Positions 49,025 to 61,158 of a stretch of 64,000 bases of DNA are shown here, one piece after another (positions within the stretch are counted from its first letter, which is position 1; every line of letters begins with the position of its first letter). The notes below the pieces were generated by a model that had not been told where the DNA came from, made no database searches, and saw only the letters and a list, made by a program, of their open reading frames with translations. The position numbers and the translations under genes were made by a program. This stretch comes from Larix kaempferi (lineage: Eukaryota > Streptophyta > Pinopsida > Pinales > Pinaceae), in contig BSBM01000809.1 in NCBI GenBank assembly GCA_027924585.1, forward strand, positions 5,340,001 to 5,404,000, given 5' to 3'.

Positions 49025-49333
49025 TTCACAATGTGCATGGAATTCGTGATCTTTCCCAATGTGCATGATAATCATAACATTTATTTCAAATTCAGTTAAC
49101 AATTATATACCCATATATCATTGGAAACTTTATAGCTTATGAATTTAAACACACTATGAAACTATATTGACAATGTAAATCTTTTGAAATGTTGTTATAA
49201 ATTGTGTCATTCTTAATTGGAAGTATAAAAATTTAATTGAAAGGATAAAAATAAGATTTTGAATTTTTTTTAAAGGTTCAATTTTGACGTTGATAGCATC
49301 TTGCATAGCATACTTGAATTTCCACCATAGAAT
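49025..49333. repeat. Composite array unit 4 (only the first 309 bp)
   Basis: It starts with TTCACAATGTGCATGG exactly like unit 3 and follows it through the gypsy-integrase segment, with one internal deletion of about 40 bp after 49178. Identity stops abruptly after CCATAGAAT at 49333, where unrelated sequence (CCCAGGTCCCGC) begins. This is the right border of the array. It repeats the pattern of a common left start with a new right end. Confidence 0.8.
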
Positions 49334-52300
49334 CCCAGGTCCCGCTCTTATCAACAGTGGCAAAGAGCTGTTGATTTCTATAAAATGGGGGCGAAGAGAA
49401 AAGGAATATTAGGTAAAATAATATGATCGTGTTGTTATGGGGGAGGAATTCATCATAGCCTGGGAAGTCACAAAAGGATATTTCATGTGGCAAAGAAGAA
49501 TTCTGATGGGCGAACGGTGCCAGCCCCTGGGATTCCCAGGTGTCATAATTTAGGACGATAAGGGAAACCGATTGTCTGAATTCCCTGCGCGCTCTGCCAA
49601 GCTCAACACATTTCAACCTGTAATATTTCATGGAGCAATAATTTTTTACTGTAATTCTGTCGTGTGTAGCATTTTCTCAGACGCGAAAGCTATTGTTGTT
49701 ACAGTCCTAATATATTGTGGGTATGGTTATAGGTAATGAAGTTGATCAACCACTAAAAAGAGGGATGTAAAGAGTTGTTATTGGCTCTGGCTAGTCGTGA
49801 ATCAATTTAATAAAAGTAGAAATTTATGATATATTATTTTGTGATCTTTCTTGTTTGTGAAACTTTAGGGAATTCGACCACTCAATCAGAGGTCTAACCA
49901 GAAATAGAAAAATATTTTTTATATTTAGTACACAAAATGCACACAGATCTCATCTCAGAGGATTCACAATGCTCTTAAGCGATATCAATCACACCTAAGC
50001 TTTCTGCATCTTTTAAGCCTAAAGAACCTCTTTACAAAACAACATATTAGCGTTACTATAAATTTCACCTTTTGCAGTTGCATTAGTCTGACCTTGAGGG
50101 AGGGATTTGATTTTATTTGGACGACTTTGATGAACTGTACAGGTTTTATTTGAATGACTTTGACAGTGGAAATTATAGGACAAATTATGTGTCCATTTGT
50201 GTTTTTAAATGCCAATACATGGCTCACAACCAAAGCTACACTACTTAAAAATTGGTTTATGGTTCATGTAACGCTTGTTTGAAAATGCTAATTTAATAGC
50301 TTACCTCAGCATAAAACACATGTGAAATTAAAAGAAGGTGCATAAGTAAAAGGGCACGTAATATTAATGCCTGGAAAGTAAAAGTGCTTTCATGGAAAGT
50401 TAAATCATAGTCTTTTTGAAAGGTGCATTAATAAATAAAGATTAATACAAAAATTATTTAAAAGTTGGATGGTTGATGATTCTAAATTCCATGCGAAGAA
50501 GATTACATATTGATCTTTTTCCAGTTTGACATCATTGAGATCCAGTTCATTTTAGTTTTATTTCAAAATTACAATTTTAGAATGATGGTATTGTTTGTTA
50601 ATTATGTAATAAAGAAATATAAACATTAATAGTGAATAATTTAGAATGAAGATCATGTTTAAAATGGTCTATTAGGTAAATAAGAATAATGTGGTTGTTA
50701 ATTTTTTATTAATGATTTAAAACTTAAAAATATATAGAAATTAATAGCATTTAGAATTCAGAATGGAGATTATATATAAAACACATTAGTTTTTTCAATA
50801 AACAAGAAAACTAGTGGCACATTGAGAATAGTGAGGTTACTAATTTTTATTATTTAATATGTACAATTAGAACGGATTTAAAAACTTAAAAGTATGTATT
50901 TTGCCTTAAAAAATTAACTTTTTAAACAAAGTGTCCAGAGAAATCGTTTCACAGAAGAACAACAACTTACATGACCAAGTTTTTATTTACCACACAATTT
51001 GCTAGCTATTTCACTTACTGAAATTTCAATATATTATTACATTTTCAAATGAAAAGAATGACTTTTTTTACCTATAAACATTGAAGAGTTTAATATATCA
51101 TATCCATTCAAAGTGAAATAGGACCCTACTCTTCAAATTTGATCCTTCAACTATTAACAATTTTGGTGTTTTTTTCCAAATTTTTTAGTTTTTTGATCCT
51201 TAACATTAATTGTGATATATTTTTCAAGTGTACTAACTCATATTGCATAATGCTCACAAATATTTGAGAAATTTAGGTTCACTAAAGCAAGGGAAAATCA
51301 TATACATTGAATAGTAACAACTTCCATCAGCGAGGCCATTGTTTTTAATCTTTTGAGATTTCTACAAATTACCAATTTTTTATTTTTATTTTTTTTATGA
51401 AATGAATTTGCAAGCACAAATTCATCATAAATATCTCGACCAAATCTTATAATGGAAAAGAGAGGGACCTTGAAAAATGATACCATATGCACAACACAAG
51501 ATGCATTTTTACATACCTTAAAATTGACTACCATCTTCATGGGCTTCAAAGGATTGGAACGCAATTGGATATGCACCATGTTTGTGCATACAAGTTTTAA
51601 TAAAATCAAAGGTTTAGCTCCAAAACATGTCAGATTTGTGTTATTTGTATTAGGTGGAGACCTAAAGACATGGATGAAACTCTTTCATATATGTATATAT
51701 TTTATGTAAGGTGGAGACATTATGTTACTCAACAACCCCACCTGATGAGAGATGGCCAATCCACGACATGAGCTTTCCATTTCAAGCTGATATTTCTAAT
51801 TTATTAGCATTCTCAAAGATATTATCAACCACATGAAAATATATGAGGTTCATAAAGGGTATGTTGCTTTAAATTTTTCATTGTGGTTTTGAATCCTAAG
51901 TTTAAATCTCTGATTTTCTCTTTTAAATGTGTAGCATCTGTAGAGTACTGAAAATGTATACATATCCTATCCTTGGGTTATCTTTGCTTTTTCCCTTATT
52001 TTAATTGAATTGTTTTTGTTCTTATTTGTTTTTACATATCCTTTTCAGGTGGGTAAATATATCTTTGCCATCGTTTAGGTCTTCTTTGCTACCAAACTAC
52101 ATTTTCAGGTAATACATTTTGTATTCCCTAGAGCTGGAGCTTTCAAGGGTTGTTTTCCTTCGATTTAATGGTATGCTACTAACCTTTGTCCACTTTTCGG
52201 TTAAAGATCCCGCTTCAATGGCTAGGCACTATGAATGGATCCTGCCAGGTTACTTGCCAACCTTACCAATTCTTATTTTAAACATTGGTCTAAGGAGATA

Positions 52301-54708
52301 GGGCTTACCATGTTATAGCACAGTCTATACTCTTGGATGGAATAAGTAAGTTTGAGATCATTTCTTGGTGTAGGATCAGACCTCCGATCTATTTCTATTG
52401 TATTGGGTCCACATCTCAGTGTTAAGATGTACTTTCTTGAACACATCTTGTATACATTTCTATGGTCATCAGGGGGTTATATAGTGTATTTAAGGGTTTA
52501 ACCGGCTGCTAACATATTTCTTTATGGCTATACTTATATTTACATGATACAAAATTGGTAGATTGGAAGGTTGTGGTGTGAAACATATACAATTCTCATC
52601 TTTTCTAAGCACTGCACTGACTATTGTACTATGAATCAAATTACATTCTTTTTTACATTGATTTCTTGAATCGGTTTCCTTTTACGCATTTTCCTTCCCC
52701 ATTACTATTTCGTTGGGTCTTCCACTATCCAATGCTATAAATTGATCAGTTTCCCCTATAATCCTGGTGGGATCATTATAAGCATTATAATATTATTTTA
52801 TTTAGCATCATGTTTTCTTATACTAAGATGTGCTAGGGATCTTGTTTGTTACAACTTGATAATATGATATAAAGGGGGTAATAAAAATGGCTTGATAAAA
52901 ATGGATACCTACAATATCTGGTGAAACTAGGGGTTTTCTTAATTGGAAAGGTATATTGGGAGGGGGGTTCAACAATACAATTTTAGGAGAAATTTTTCAA
53001 TATTTAGTGAAATCAGGGATATTCTTTAATATCCTATGAATGATCGTGCTATGTAACAAGTTCACTGAGTGAACCCTCGTGATGCAAACGTTCATTTGTA
53101 GAGTCAACTTAACCATCCTAACTGACCTTAATCACTATCTACCATAAAAAGGTGTACATGTCTTGAGGTGGAGTGTACTAATGAGGTGCACAAGTGACCA
53201 ATATAATTTAGCCTACCCTACTTATAGAAGAAACAAAGTATCAATATGAAAAATAAACTATTACATATACAAACCTAACAAAGTTAATAAATTTGATAGA
53301 AGGCCTATAAAAGGATACAAAGCTAATTGTCTATGATCAATGTCCTACAGTATAACGTGTGCATTGATCTATCATCTACTGGTCCTCCTAGAGATTACCT
53401 GCAATCCTGAAACAATGCACTATTCATCAACTATGTTCAAAACATTGAGAAGGGAAACAAAAGGTATTTTCATAAAATCCTATTCTTCCAAACTTTCTAT
53501 AATTTCAAATGATGATGAAAAATACACAAGTGTAGAACCCAAGTGAGATAGGTCCAATGATAAAAAATAATGTTAGCATGCCTAAGCTATCTGAGAGATC
53601 TTGAGGTCAAATACTAGAAGCACATCGAGAGAATTTCATGCACATACTCACAAAAGAGGATTACATACTCATTCACCAACATACATGAGTTTATTAATAC
53701 AACCTATCTATAAATTTGAAATAAAGAGTATTCATAATTACAAAGTATAGGATTATATCTTCACTACTAAAAACAGTAAACTTTCCTATAGTATTTATAC
53801 AATTCACAACTAAAGAACTAGTTAGTTACATAAACATGAAAAAGATAGAAAATATGTATACAATAAACCTGTGCAGGAAATATAAATAGATTAGGGTAAT
53901 ATGATGAAGAACAAAATAGCAAACAAAGTGTAAAGCAACAATTCCCCAGTTCGGTGGGACCTCCCATATGATGAAGGAGATATGGAGATTTATATCACAG
54001 TAATTTAAGATAAGAAACTGAACATCATGGAACCAACTTTCATTATTGTAATTTTAGAATTACAGAGGCATCAAAATAGTGACCAAAACTGATAAGTTCA
54101 ACAACATGACAATACAACATCTAGCTCCCCTTTCAGTCATCAATCATACATATATATAGGTCTCCAGGTTTAAAAATAATAACAAGCGTTACTAATCACA
54201 ACTAATTAGTCGATAGTTTCATCAAGGGATAAATCATAGGATTTCTGCAAGTGTACAACCACCCTCATTGAATGAAGTTGGACAATTACATTTTTGGATC
54301 TCTTATTCTAAGTGTATTTGGATCACATGACTGGAATCGACCCCCCTTGACATAACTACATCATATGACAACTAGAAATTAGATTCTTCTATTGAAAAAT
54401 TGCATGCTTGAACTTCCTTGGAACGCCTTTGACTTGTGTTGACCAATGCCAAAGTGAGTAATGAAATGGATATCTGCTCACAAGGCATGGTTAGTGGCCT
54501 AAAATAAATTTAATTCACAAAAACATAAAGAATCTATTCAAAATGTATCAAATTTTACCTCTTTTGGATGTTGAATGAAGACTGGATTATAAGTGTCAAA
54601 AAGGTGGAAAATATGATCAAATAACAAGGAATATAAACACATGGAGAAGGAAAAAAAGGTCAAAAAGTAAGATTATAGTGTTGAAAAAGGGAAAAATGGT
54701 AGGTTGAC
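49334..54708. other. Sequence outside the array, no gene recognised
   Basis: About 5.4 kb to the right of the array border. A minus-strand frame from 49631 begins outside the array and runs into unit 4, so it is chimeric and probably not a gene. A near-perfect palindrome CCTGGGATTCCCAGG lies at 49526-49540, a short hairpin ATCAACAG...CTGTTGAT near 49351-49378, and an approximate 35 bp direct repeat (TTTTATTTG-ACGACTTTGA) at 50111-50165. Open frames at 51298-51709 occur on both strands and match nothing I know. The last part (54708 leftwards) may hold the LTR of the minus-strand element described next. Confidence 0.45.
53060..53074. repeat. Perfect 15 bp palindrome
   Basis: GTTCACTGAGTGAAC: two perfectly complementary 7 bp arms around a single G. 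It is isolated, with no flanking gene. Confidence 0.7.
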
Positions 54709-54720
54709 ATCTCCCCTAGG
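54709..54720 (-). other. Polypurine tract of the minus-strand gag-like element
   Basis: On the minus strand CCTAGGGGAGA is followed by TGTCAACCTACC, a PPT next to an LTR-like TG start. It lies about 34 bp after the stop of the gag-like frame, closer than in elements that carry pol. The far end of the LTR was not found. Confidence 0.5.
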
Positions 54721-55312
54721 CTGAGGTTCTTGCATGTCCCAATGCAATCAAAACTAGATTCCAGCTGCTCTGACAAGAAGCTCTAGACCTGAGTTTTTGA
54801 GAGCCATTTCCTCCTGTAATCTTATTTCTAATTCTTCAATGTGAGCCATTTTGGTTTGATTTTGAGCTCTAGTGTTGATAACTAACTGAGTTAAAAATTG
54901 ATTCTCGGTAGTGATCTTTTCCATTTTAGGATCCAAACAATTGATTTTTTTTACTACATTATAGGAGGTCCTCCACCGAGCAGTTAAATTCTCAATTTCA
55001 AGCTTTTGACACATGTTTCGGCTCTTTAGTACATTTTTTCATTTCATTTCCTCCATATTGCCTATTTTTGGTTTAATTGTTGGCACATCTCCTTTGTCTT
55101 CTTCATCGTAATTGATATGAATGGGATTAGATTGTTTTGAAAATATTGGCTTGGGTTTGTCTTCGGGATAGAAAATATTTCCTTGAGTCCTACTCCTAGT
55201 CATCCTTCAGACTATAGGCTATATAAATGATGGTTGTTTCAATTCACACTGTGGTTTCACATCAGCTTCCCTTGCATGTTTTATTTCATTGGGTTTGGTA
55301 GTATCTCCTATC

Positions 55313-55601
55313 CAGGATATTTTTTAAGGATTCTAATATTACACTTAAGTATAGTATTCTAGGTGATTATTTTCGATTGGAAAAAACATAGATATAGATA
55401 GGTAGGCGAATATTAAATACATAACCTGCAATTTACTACTGAAAAGTGTAAATTTTGGTGAATATTATGATAAAAAAACATATTTTATGTAAATATAGGC
55501 GATATTAGAGACTAAAAATGACCAAATAGCGAATTTATTTTTTGAAAAAAATCCCCCCAAAATAGCCAATTGGTGAAATTTCTCCCATAAAAATTACCCT
55601 G
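55313..55601. mobile_element. hAT-type MITE (289 bp) inside the gag-like pseudogene
   Basis: The ends are CAGGATATTTTTTAAGG (left) and, inverted, CAGGGTAATTTTTATGG (right), 14 of 17 identical and beginning CAGG like many hAT ends. The flanks CTCCTATC (55305-55312) and CGTCCTATC (55602-55610) are an 8 bp target duplication with one inserted base. Outside the element the coding frame resumes on both sides. Interior AT-rich, non-coding. Confidence 0.7.
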
Positions 55602-56259
55602 CGTCCTATCCCTTTTGTAGATTCTAGGGCGTTCACTATGTTGGTAAATTTAGTCCTATGTTCCTTCAATTGTCTTTTCAAGACTCTATTGTGGACAATG
55701 TGTTTGCTGGCCATTTGATTTGTTACCTTTGTTGATTGGAGGAGTTTTCTGTTATATTTTCGGAGCTGTTTAATCTTCATCCTTAATTTCAGACTTTGAG
55801 TCTGTAAGAGTTCATTTTCATTCTTGATGTATCTATCCAAAGTGGCATATTCTTTGACTTCCCTCTTCAACTTACAATTCTTCTTTTTCAGTTGGAAAAT
55901 AAGGGAACAGAGGTCATAGGTAGCCTCTCGAGGACTCTCTCCAAAATTTTGATCCTTTGGTCCAAGAGAAGGTCTGTTTACAATCCCACCCTCTAAATCT
56001 TCATCTTTCTGCTGAAATCGATCATTTTCCCCCTTTCATGCCCATATATATCAATATCTATACCACCTGCAATTTCATTGGGGTGCCCTGGGAATGTGTC
56101 TTGTATTTCAACACATCCAACCAACCTTTCCCGATTAATTTTGTCTCTGAATTCAGACGGTCTCCAGGAACTATCTTGTTCCTCATCTAAATAAACTTCC
56201 AAGAGTTTGGATACATACTGATTTTCTGTCATGCTACAAGTGATTCTACGAGGGATGGA

Positions 56260-57917
56260 TGTAATGTCCCTTTTTCAAAATTTATTAAAATGCCCAATTT
56301 TCCACTTTTTTACCAATTTCGACCTTTGACTAGTTTTACTGTTTTGACCTCCAAATCAACCCAAATGCTCCCAAATATTCTGTATGAGTGTATGAATGAT
56401 ATTTAGACTTGAATATTAGGTTCAGGGATGTTTTATGGTCCTCCAAATACTTCTGAAAACTTGATTTATATTCTGACCAATATATGCAATTTTGACTAGT
56501 AATTTGTGCATCAAATCCCCTCGGGGTAACACTGAAAAGGGCCTCCCAAATGCCTCTAAACTCCCCCAAATTTCTGAAAAGAGGTATGTAATGTGTTAAG
56601 TATGTTATTAAGGTCTCATATGCACCATTAAGGTATTATTAAAACTGTTCTCACCCTCTCCCAGTCAACTACAAAAATCCCCAATTCGACCCTTGGGGAA
56701 ATGACACTATTTCACCTCCCAATACAACTAAACTGAGTAAAAATGCTTCAAATTCTCAAGTACAGTACATGAACCTTGTAGAAGACATCCATGGCAGTAT
56801 ATTGATCACAAATATACCATAGAATTATCCATCCATTCAAAATAATCAACATTATAGTGTCATACATCAATGCATTGGGGAAATGGACATTGTTTGCTCA
56901 TTAATCAATATTTTTGCATACAACCAATGGGTATTTCGACCTGAGACTTTCTGAATATTAAGAACATAGGATATGAAGCTATTACAATCAGAAATATATA
57001 ATTAGAATCTCTCCCAAGAAGCACAAGAGCTCACCAAAAACGCCCTCCCTCAAGGAGCATGAATATGCCTTCAAATCTGGAAACGGTGGAGAGAAAGTGC
57101 TGCACTAAACCAAACCATGAAACTTCCTGTAGCTGCTACCTGAAAATAAAAACTCCATTAAAGCACCATAAAATACCTGAGTGTCCTCTCCAAACACCAA
57201 CTTGGATGGGAATCTTTCACCCTCGAAATTGGCTAAGACAAGAAACTAGTCATCCACTAGCTCTCTCTTCACAAATGCAATTTTTCTCAAATCATCAAAA
57301 GCAATTCTCATACTTCATTTCTACATTTTATAACCAACAATGGCATTCTAAGGGTATAAATCCTCTCAATAGATTCAATAGATTTCCATTTAGGAAATAT
57401 TCCATATTTGTCACTTGTCTCCTAGTTCCAACCTTCCATCTTCTCCCAAATTCGATTTTGAGTCTCTTTGGCTTCTCCAACTCCCATGAGGGCCTTTCTT
57501 GAGCCTATTTTTGGGGCTGACATGTCATAGTGGTCAGATTTCAGAGGTCAGGTCTGCAATTTGTCATAGTTGTCATAGATGCTCCATCATTGGTGTCATA
57601 GGGGCTAGGGAATTTAGCCCAAGTGTCCACAAACTTCCAATTTGACTCTTTATCTTCCATGGAGGTTACCGATCCTTCCCAATTCGACCTAAGATGATCA
57701 ATGACATGTGTTATGACTTACCAACTCACCCAAGAGTGTTCACTTTCCCATTAATTCGAATTTGCAAGAGAGAGATACCATGTATTATGAAAAATCAAGC
57801 TAGTGTGGGTCCCACATCCTCCATATGTCTCCAAAACCATTTGCCACCTAGGATTTCTCTTGAATTTCTTTATTCACTCTATTTATTAAATACTTGAACC
57901 CTTCTAATGTCTAAACA
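56260..57917. mobile_element. 1.65 kb interruption of the gag-like pseudogene (possible solo LTR)
   Basis: Gag-like codons stop at 57911 and resume at about 56259. On the plus strand the interval starts TGTAATGTCCC and ends TCTAAACA, as an LTR would, but no 5 bp target duplication fits these ends. An alternative is a 7 bp direct repeat TAATGTC at 56262-56268 and 57905-57911. The open frame at 57059-57502 has no recognisable domain. Class uncertain. Confidence 0.4.
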
Positions 57918-58981
57918 TCATTTATTAGCTTCCTTATTACCATTCCACATGTTCCCATCCAACCTAGGAAACTAGTAGGATTGATGGGATTGGCAGTTAA
58001 TTTTGGCTCCCTAGTAACTTTTCGAGGTTTGAGGATGAAACCATTGGCTTCAAAGTCCATGGAATGATCGGTATAAGGTTCAATATCTCTTATATATTCT
58101 CTCTTACTATCTGGAGATTCTATCTCTTCAATCACATCTTGTGAATCATCACTAAATTCAGCTTCCTTATTATCGCCAGATTGAACTAATGGCTGCTTCG
58201 TTATTTTCCGATGAGGGGGATTTTTGCTTCTGGTATTTCTAAATGAATATTATCCTTTCCTCATTGTCGTACTCTTTCTTTTTGAAACCCTAGCATGAAT
58301 TCCTGATTTATCTTTAGGGTTTGGTGCAGTGTCAAGGAAAGAAATGAGGAATCTTTCCCAGGTGTTATTATGCTTGTGCAATTCAGCTTCAATTAGAAGT
58401 CTAATTAGGCCATGGTGATACATACTTTCGCTAGGGTTTTTATGATTTTTACAGGCCTAAGTAGACATCTTGTATAAAATTCAAAGCAAGAAATAGGGAA
58501 CACTCAAATGTTGATCTTCAAAGTCTAGGAGAATCTGAATATGATAGAGGAGGACGCGTGCATACCTTCCTTCACAGGTTAAATACCTTTGTAACATGGC
58601 CAACAACTAAGACCACTCATCTTTTAACCAAGATTGTGGAAATCATTTTTCCCAATTAACTCCTTGATACTTAGCTTTGAGAAACTTGTTACAAATTGTA
58701 CTCTCAATGAGCTTGTTCTTGAACCACCACTCCCATGTCCTGGGAAGTTTAATAACTTCTTCTATTGACTTTTCAGAAACCTCCAACTCTAAAGTTCCAA
58801 TTTTGGATTTTTCCCCATTGAAATTGAATGTGAACTGAGCCATAACTTCGTCATGAAACTCATGGAATTGTGAGAAAAATACGGTCCATGCCTCTTTCTA
58901 TAGCAATTGCTTTGAGGCTTGATATTCGAGTAGGATTTCTAATGTCTGAAGCGAGGGTGGTTTGTGATGGTCAACACCCAT

Positions 58982-60301
58982 GGTCACAGAAAGTGGATAG
59001 GGCAATGGATATCAGAGTAAAATTGGCATAGCGAGTCACAGTGGGAATGTATATGACACTTCAAACTCCAGTCATAATAGAAGGGGTAGGGATGTTTATG
59101 TAATATGTGGATTAGCTAAGTAATCAAGGAAGTGGAAATGATTATGGTCATAAGAATGGGGCATCATTCAAAATTAAAAGGGTGTATGGTTACTTATGAT
59201 GGGTACCATTAGGCACATAATTATGAGAGCAACGGCATAATAATTAAAAGGCATGGGAGAATACAAAACAAGATTATGCAGAAATTGTGAAGTATGAAAA
59301 TAATATACAAGAAGGGATATGAAAAAAGGTTTTAAGTACATATTTAATTAATCTAAAGAGGTTTAGTTGCACATTTTAAACATATCCCTCATGCAATAAT
59401 AAATTAAAATATTTCAAGAAAATCCATACCTAATCGAGCTCACTTTGTTTCTACCTGACTACTTCGGTATTGATTTCTGCATTTTGAAATAGCATGATCA
59501 CCTACATGCGTTTCGGTACTAGGAACCTATAGGTGTTTTGGTACCGAGCACCTATAGGTGTTTCAGTACTGATTTTAGTACCGATATTTAGAGATGAAAA
59601 CAAGTCCTTTTTCTTAACTGGTAGAGATTTGGGGGTATTCTAAAGTGGTGTGGGGAAGTGGGAGTGAGGTAAGGAGTCCAAGATAGGTATGCAATTGTAT
59701 GTCAAGATCATTTTAATGATGCCATGGGAAAGGGATTAAATGCAGTCGAACAGGGATAAGGAAATGGATAATCGAGAAATTGGGCCCAAATGTGTTTGGC
59801 AATAAGATCGGGACTGATTCTGGGCAAGAAAAAATCTACAAAGTCACAGAGATCATTTCTATGTTTGGAACACCATCTACATTTTTTCCTTATTAAGTTT
59901 CCTCTTTATTAAGAAAAGATAAAAAATCCACTAAAAATATGTAGTTGAAGTTAGAACACAAGCTGATGATCTTTACCACGAACCATACTAAGGAACATAT
60001 CTGACCATGTGAATGGATTTAGTTGATGTCGAACATAGACAAAAATAATTGGATTACCAACCTTTAAGGAATGTTGTTAACAAATGTGAGGCAATCCACC
60101 ATTGATATTAATGGGTGCCAAGGTGCCACAATACATATCACAGAGTATGAATAAATGTGTTGATGTCGAGTCCCTTTGTGGGATATGATGAGCAGAGGAG
60201 AATAATTCATTCCTAATGTTGTCAACAAGAGTACTTTCCATTGAGGCATGCAAGTCTCATGGTAAATTGAAAATATTATCTAGCACTGATCCTAGATAAG
60301 G
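58982..60301. other. Intergenic, no gene recognised
   Basis: Should contain the 5' LTR and leader of the minus-strand gag-like element if that is an LTR element, but I could not find an LTR start matching 54709 or a tRNA primer site on the minus strand. It contains the short tandem repeat at 59511-59585. Confidence 0.4.
59511..59585. repeat. 25 bp degenerate tandem repeat with palindromic core
   Basis: TTTCGGTACTAGGAACCTATAGGTG, then TTTTGGTACCGAGCACCTATAGGTG (59536-59560), then a partial third copy TTTCAGTACTGATTTTAGTACC. Each of the first two copies ends in the palindromic core CCTATAGG. Confidence 0.7.
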
Positions 60302-61115
60302 TGTTGCAGTCGATAAGAAAAGGATGTTGGCAGGCGGTTCGATGGGGAAATGTCGTGGTACCGCCGACACTACGACACATTGGAGGAGGGAACGAAAGGA
60401 GTATTTTGTGTTAAGGGATACAGTAGTTGACGGGTTTTGGGTCACTTGGACCATATGTTATGTAATAGTGAGTCAATTGTACCGCAGTATGCTGGTTTTT
60501 GGGTCATTTGGACCGAGTCAGTTAGATATTGGGTCATTTGTCCATAGTGTCGGTTAGGAAGTCGTTTGTAAGTGGACAAATATTGTAATGGTAGAAGCCT
60601 ATAAATAGATGAGAGTTGTAAGTGTTAGAGGGAGAGAGATAGAGAAAAAGACAGAAAGAATAGTAAGCGAGAGATAAGGAGATGTATGTGTATGGAGATC
60701 TATGTTTTGCTTCTGGTATATGACTGTGACAGTAATAACATGATGATGTTTTGGTACGATTTTTGTGCAATGTTGCGATATGTGAATGCTGTTATATTTT
60801 CTTGATGCAATGTCTGCTTACTGTTGCTATGATGGTAAATGTTGCGATTAAGTAATACGCTATAACTCCATGTCGAATGTTTAAGGTTTCTGTTTAAGTA
60901 CTGCAATAGAGCTAGTCCGTGCAGCCACAACTCTCCTCCTCCCTCAGTGGAAACATGGTTCCATATGCTCTTCCTGGACACCTCGGGTGAGACCTCATCC
61001 GCTCTACGGGTGTTGATGGGTGGGCTCAAACTTGCCCGGGCCGGTGCCCAGGGAGACTGCAGTATGTGTTGACAGTGAGGCGAACCCCTGTCGACCAAGG
61101 TCGCATTGGTCAACA
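60302..61115 (+). mobile_element. Putative 5' LTR of a second Ty3/gypsy element
   Basis: The right end GGTCAACA at 61115 is fixed by the primer site that follows. The start is less sure: TGTTGCAGTC at 60302 forms the matching inverted end (TGTTG...CAACA) and gives 814 bp. A TATA box, CTATAAATAGA, lies at 60599-60609, about 300 bp in. The 3' LTR is beyond the window. Confidence 0.5.
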
Positions 61116-61117
61116 AA

Positions 61118-61136
61118 TGGTTCCGTTGTCAGGACC
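61118..61136 (+). other. Primer binding site of the second gypsy element
   Basis: TGGTTCCGTTGTCAGGACC, 2 bp after the LTR end, resembles the TGGCGCCGTTGCCGGGGA-type site (tRNA-Asp) used by Athila/Tat-like gypsy elements, with several changes. Confidence 0.55.
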
Positions 61137-61158
61137 GTGTGCAGAGTAGCAGGAGGTC

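Larger units (their letters stand above)
54754..58981 (-). pseudogene. Unrecognised gag-like protein with coiled coils, decayed
   Basis: Minus-strand coding can be followed from MGVDHHKPPSLQTLEILLEY (58981) through LELEVSEKSIEEVIKLPR and WWFKNKLIE, a frameshift near 58625, and PQSWLKDEWS with LLAMLQRYLTCEGRYARV. Then one frame of 234 codons holds only four stops, with YHHGLIRLLIEAELHKH and an acidic tract ending KLINDV at 57911. After a 1.65 kb interruption it resumes with SKLLEVYLDEEQ, a lysine-rich coiled coil (LKRQLKEHRTK region, 55535-55870), a MITE, then MTRSRTQGNIFYPEDKPKP and a second coiled coil ending LELLVRAAGI (54757). I do not recognise the family; layout and the PPT after the stop suggest gag of a non-autonomous LTR element. 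No protease or RT motif follows. Confidence 0.6.

Noticed and set aside
1-49333. Assembly duplication as an explanation for the array
   Set aside because: The units differ by many substitutions, private insertions (copia, LINE, solo LTR) and different ends; a false duplication would be nearly identical. Long reads would still be the decisive test.
49278-49631. 117-codon minus-strand frame at the array border
   Set aside because: It starts in unique sequence and runs into unit 4, so it is a chimera across the border with no recognisable domain.
51298-51709. Open frames of 103 and 85 codons on opposite strands
   Set aside because: Overlapping frames on both strands in AT-rich sequence with no motif, start context or homology I can recognise.
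57059-57502. 147-codon plus-strand frame
   Set aside because: Within the 1.65 kb interruption of the gag-like pseudogene; composition like LTR sequence and no domain visible.
58996-59010. TGGATATCAGAGTA, resembling a Met-tRNA primer binding site
   Set aside because: On the plus strand while the adjacent gag-like gene is on the minus strand, no LTR end precedes it, and two positions differ from TGGTATCAGAGC.
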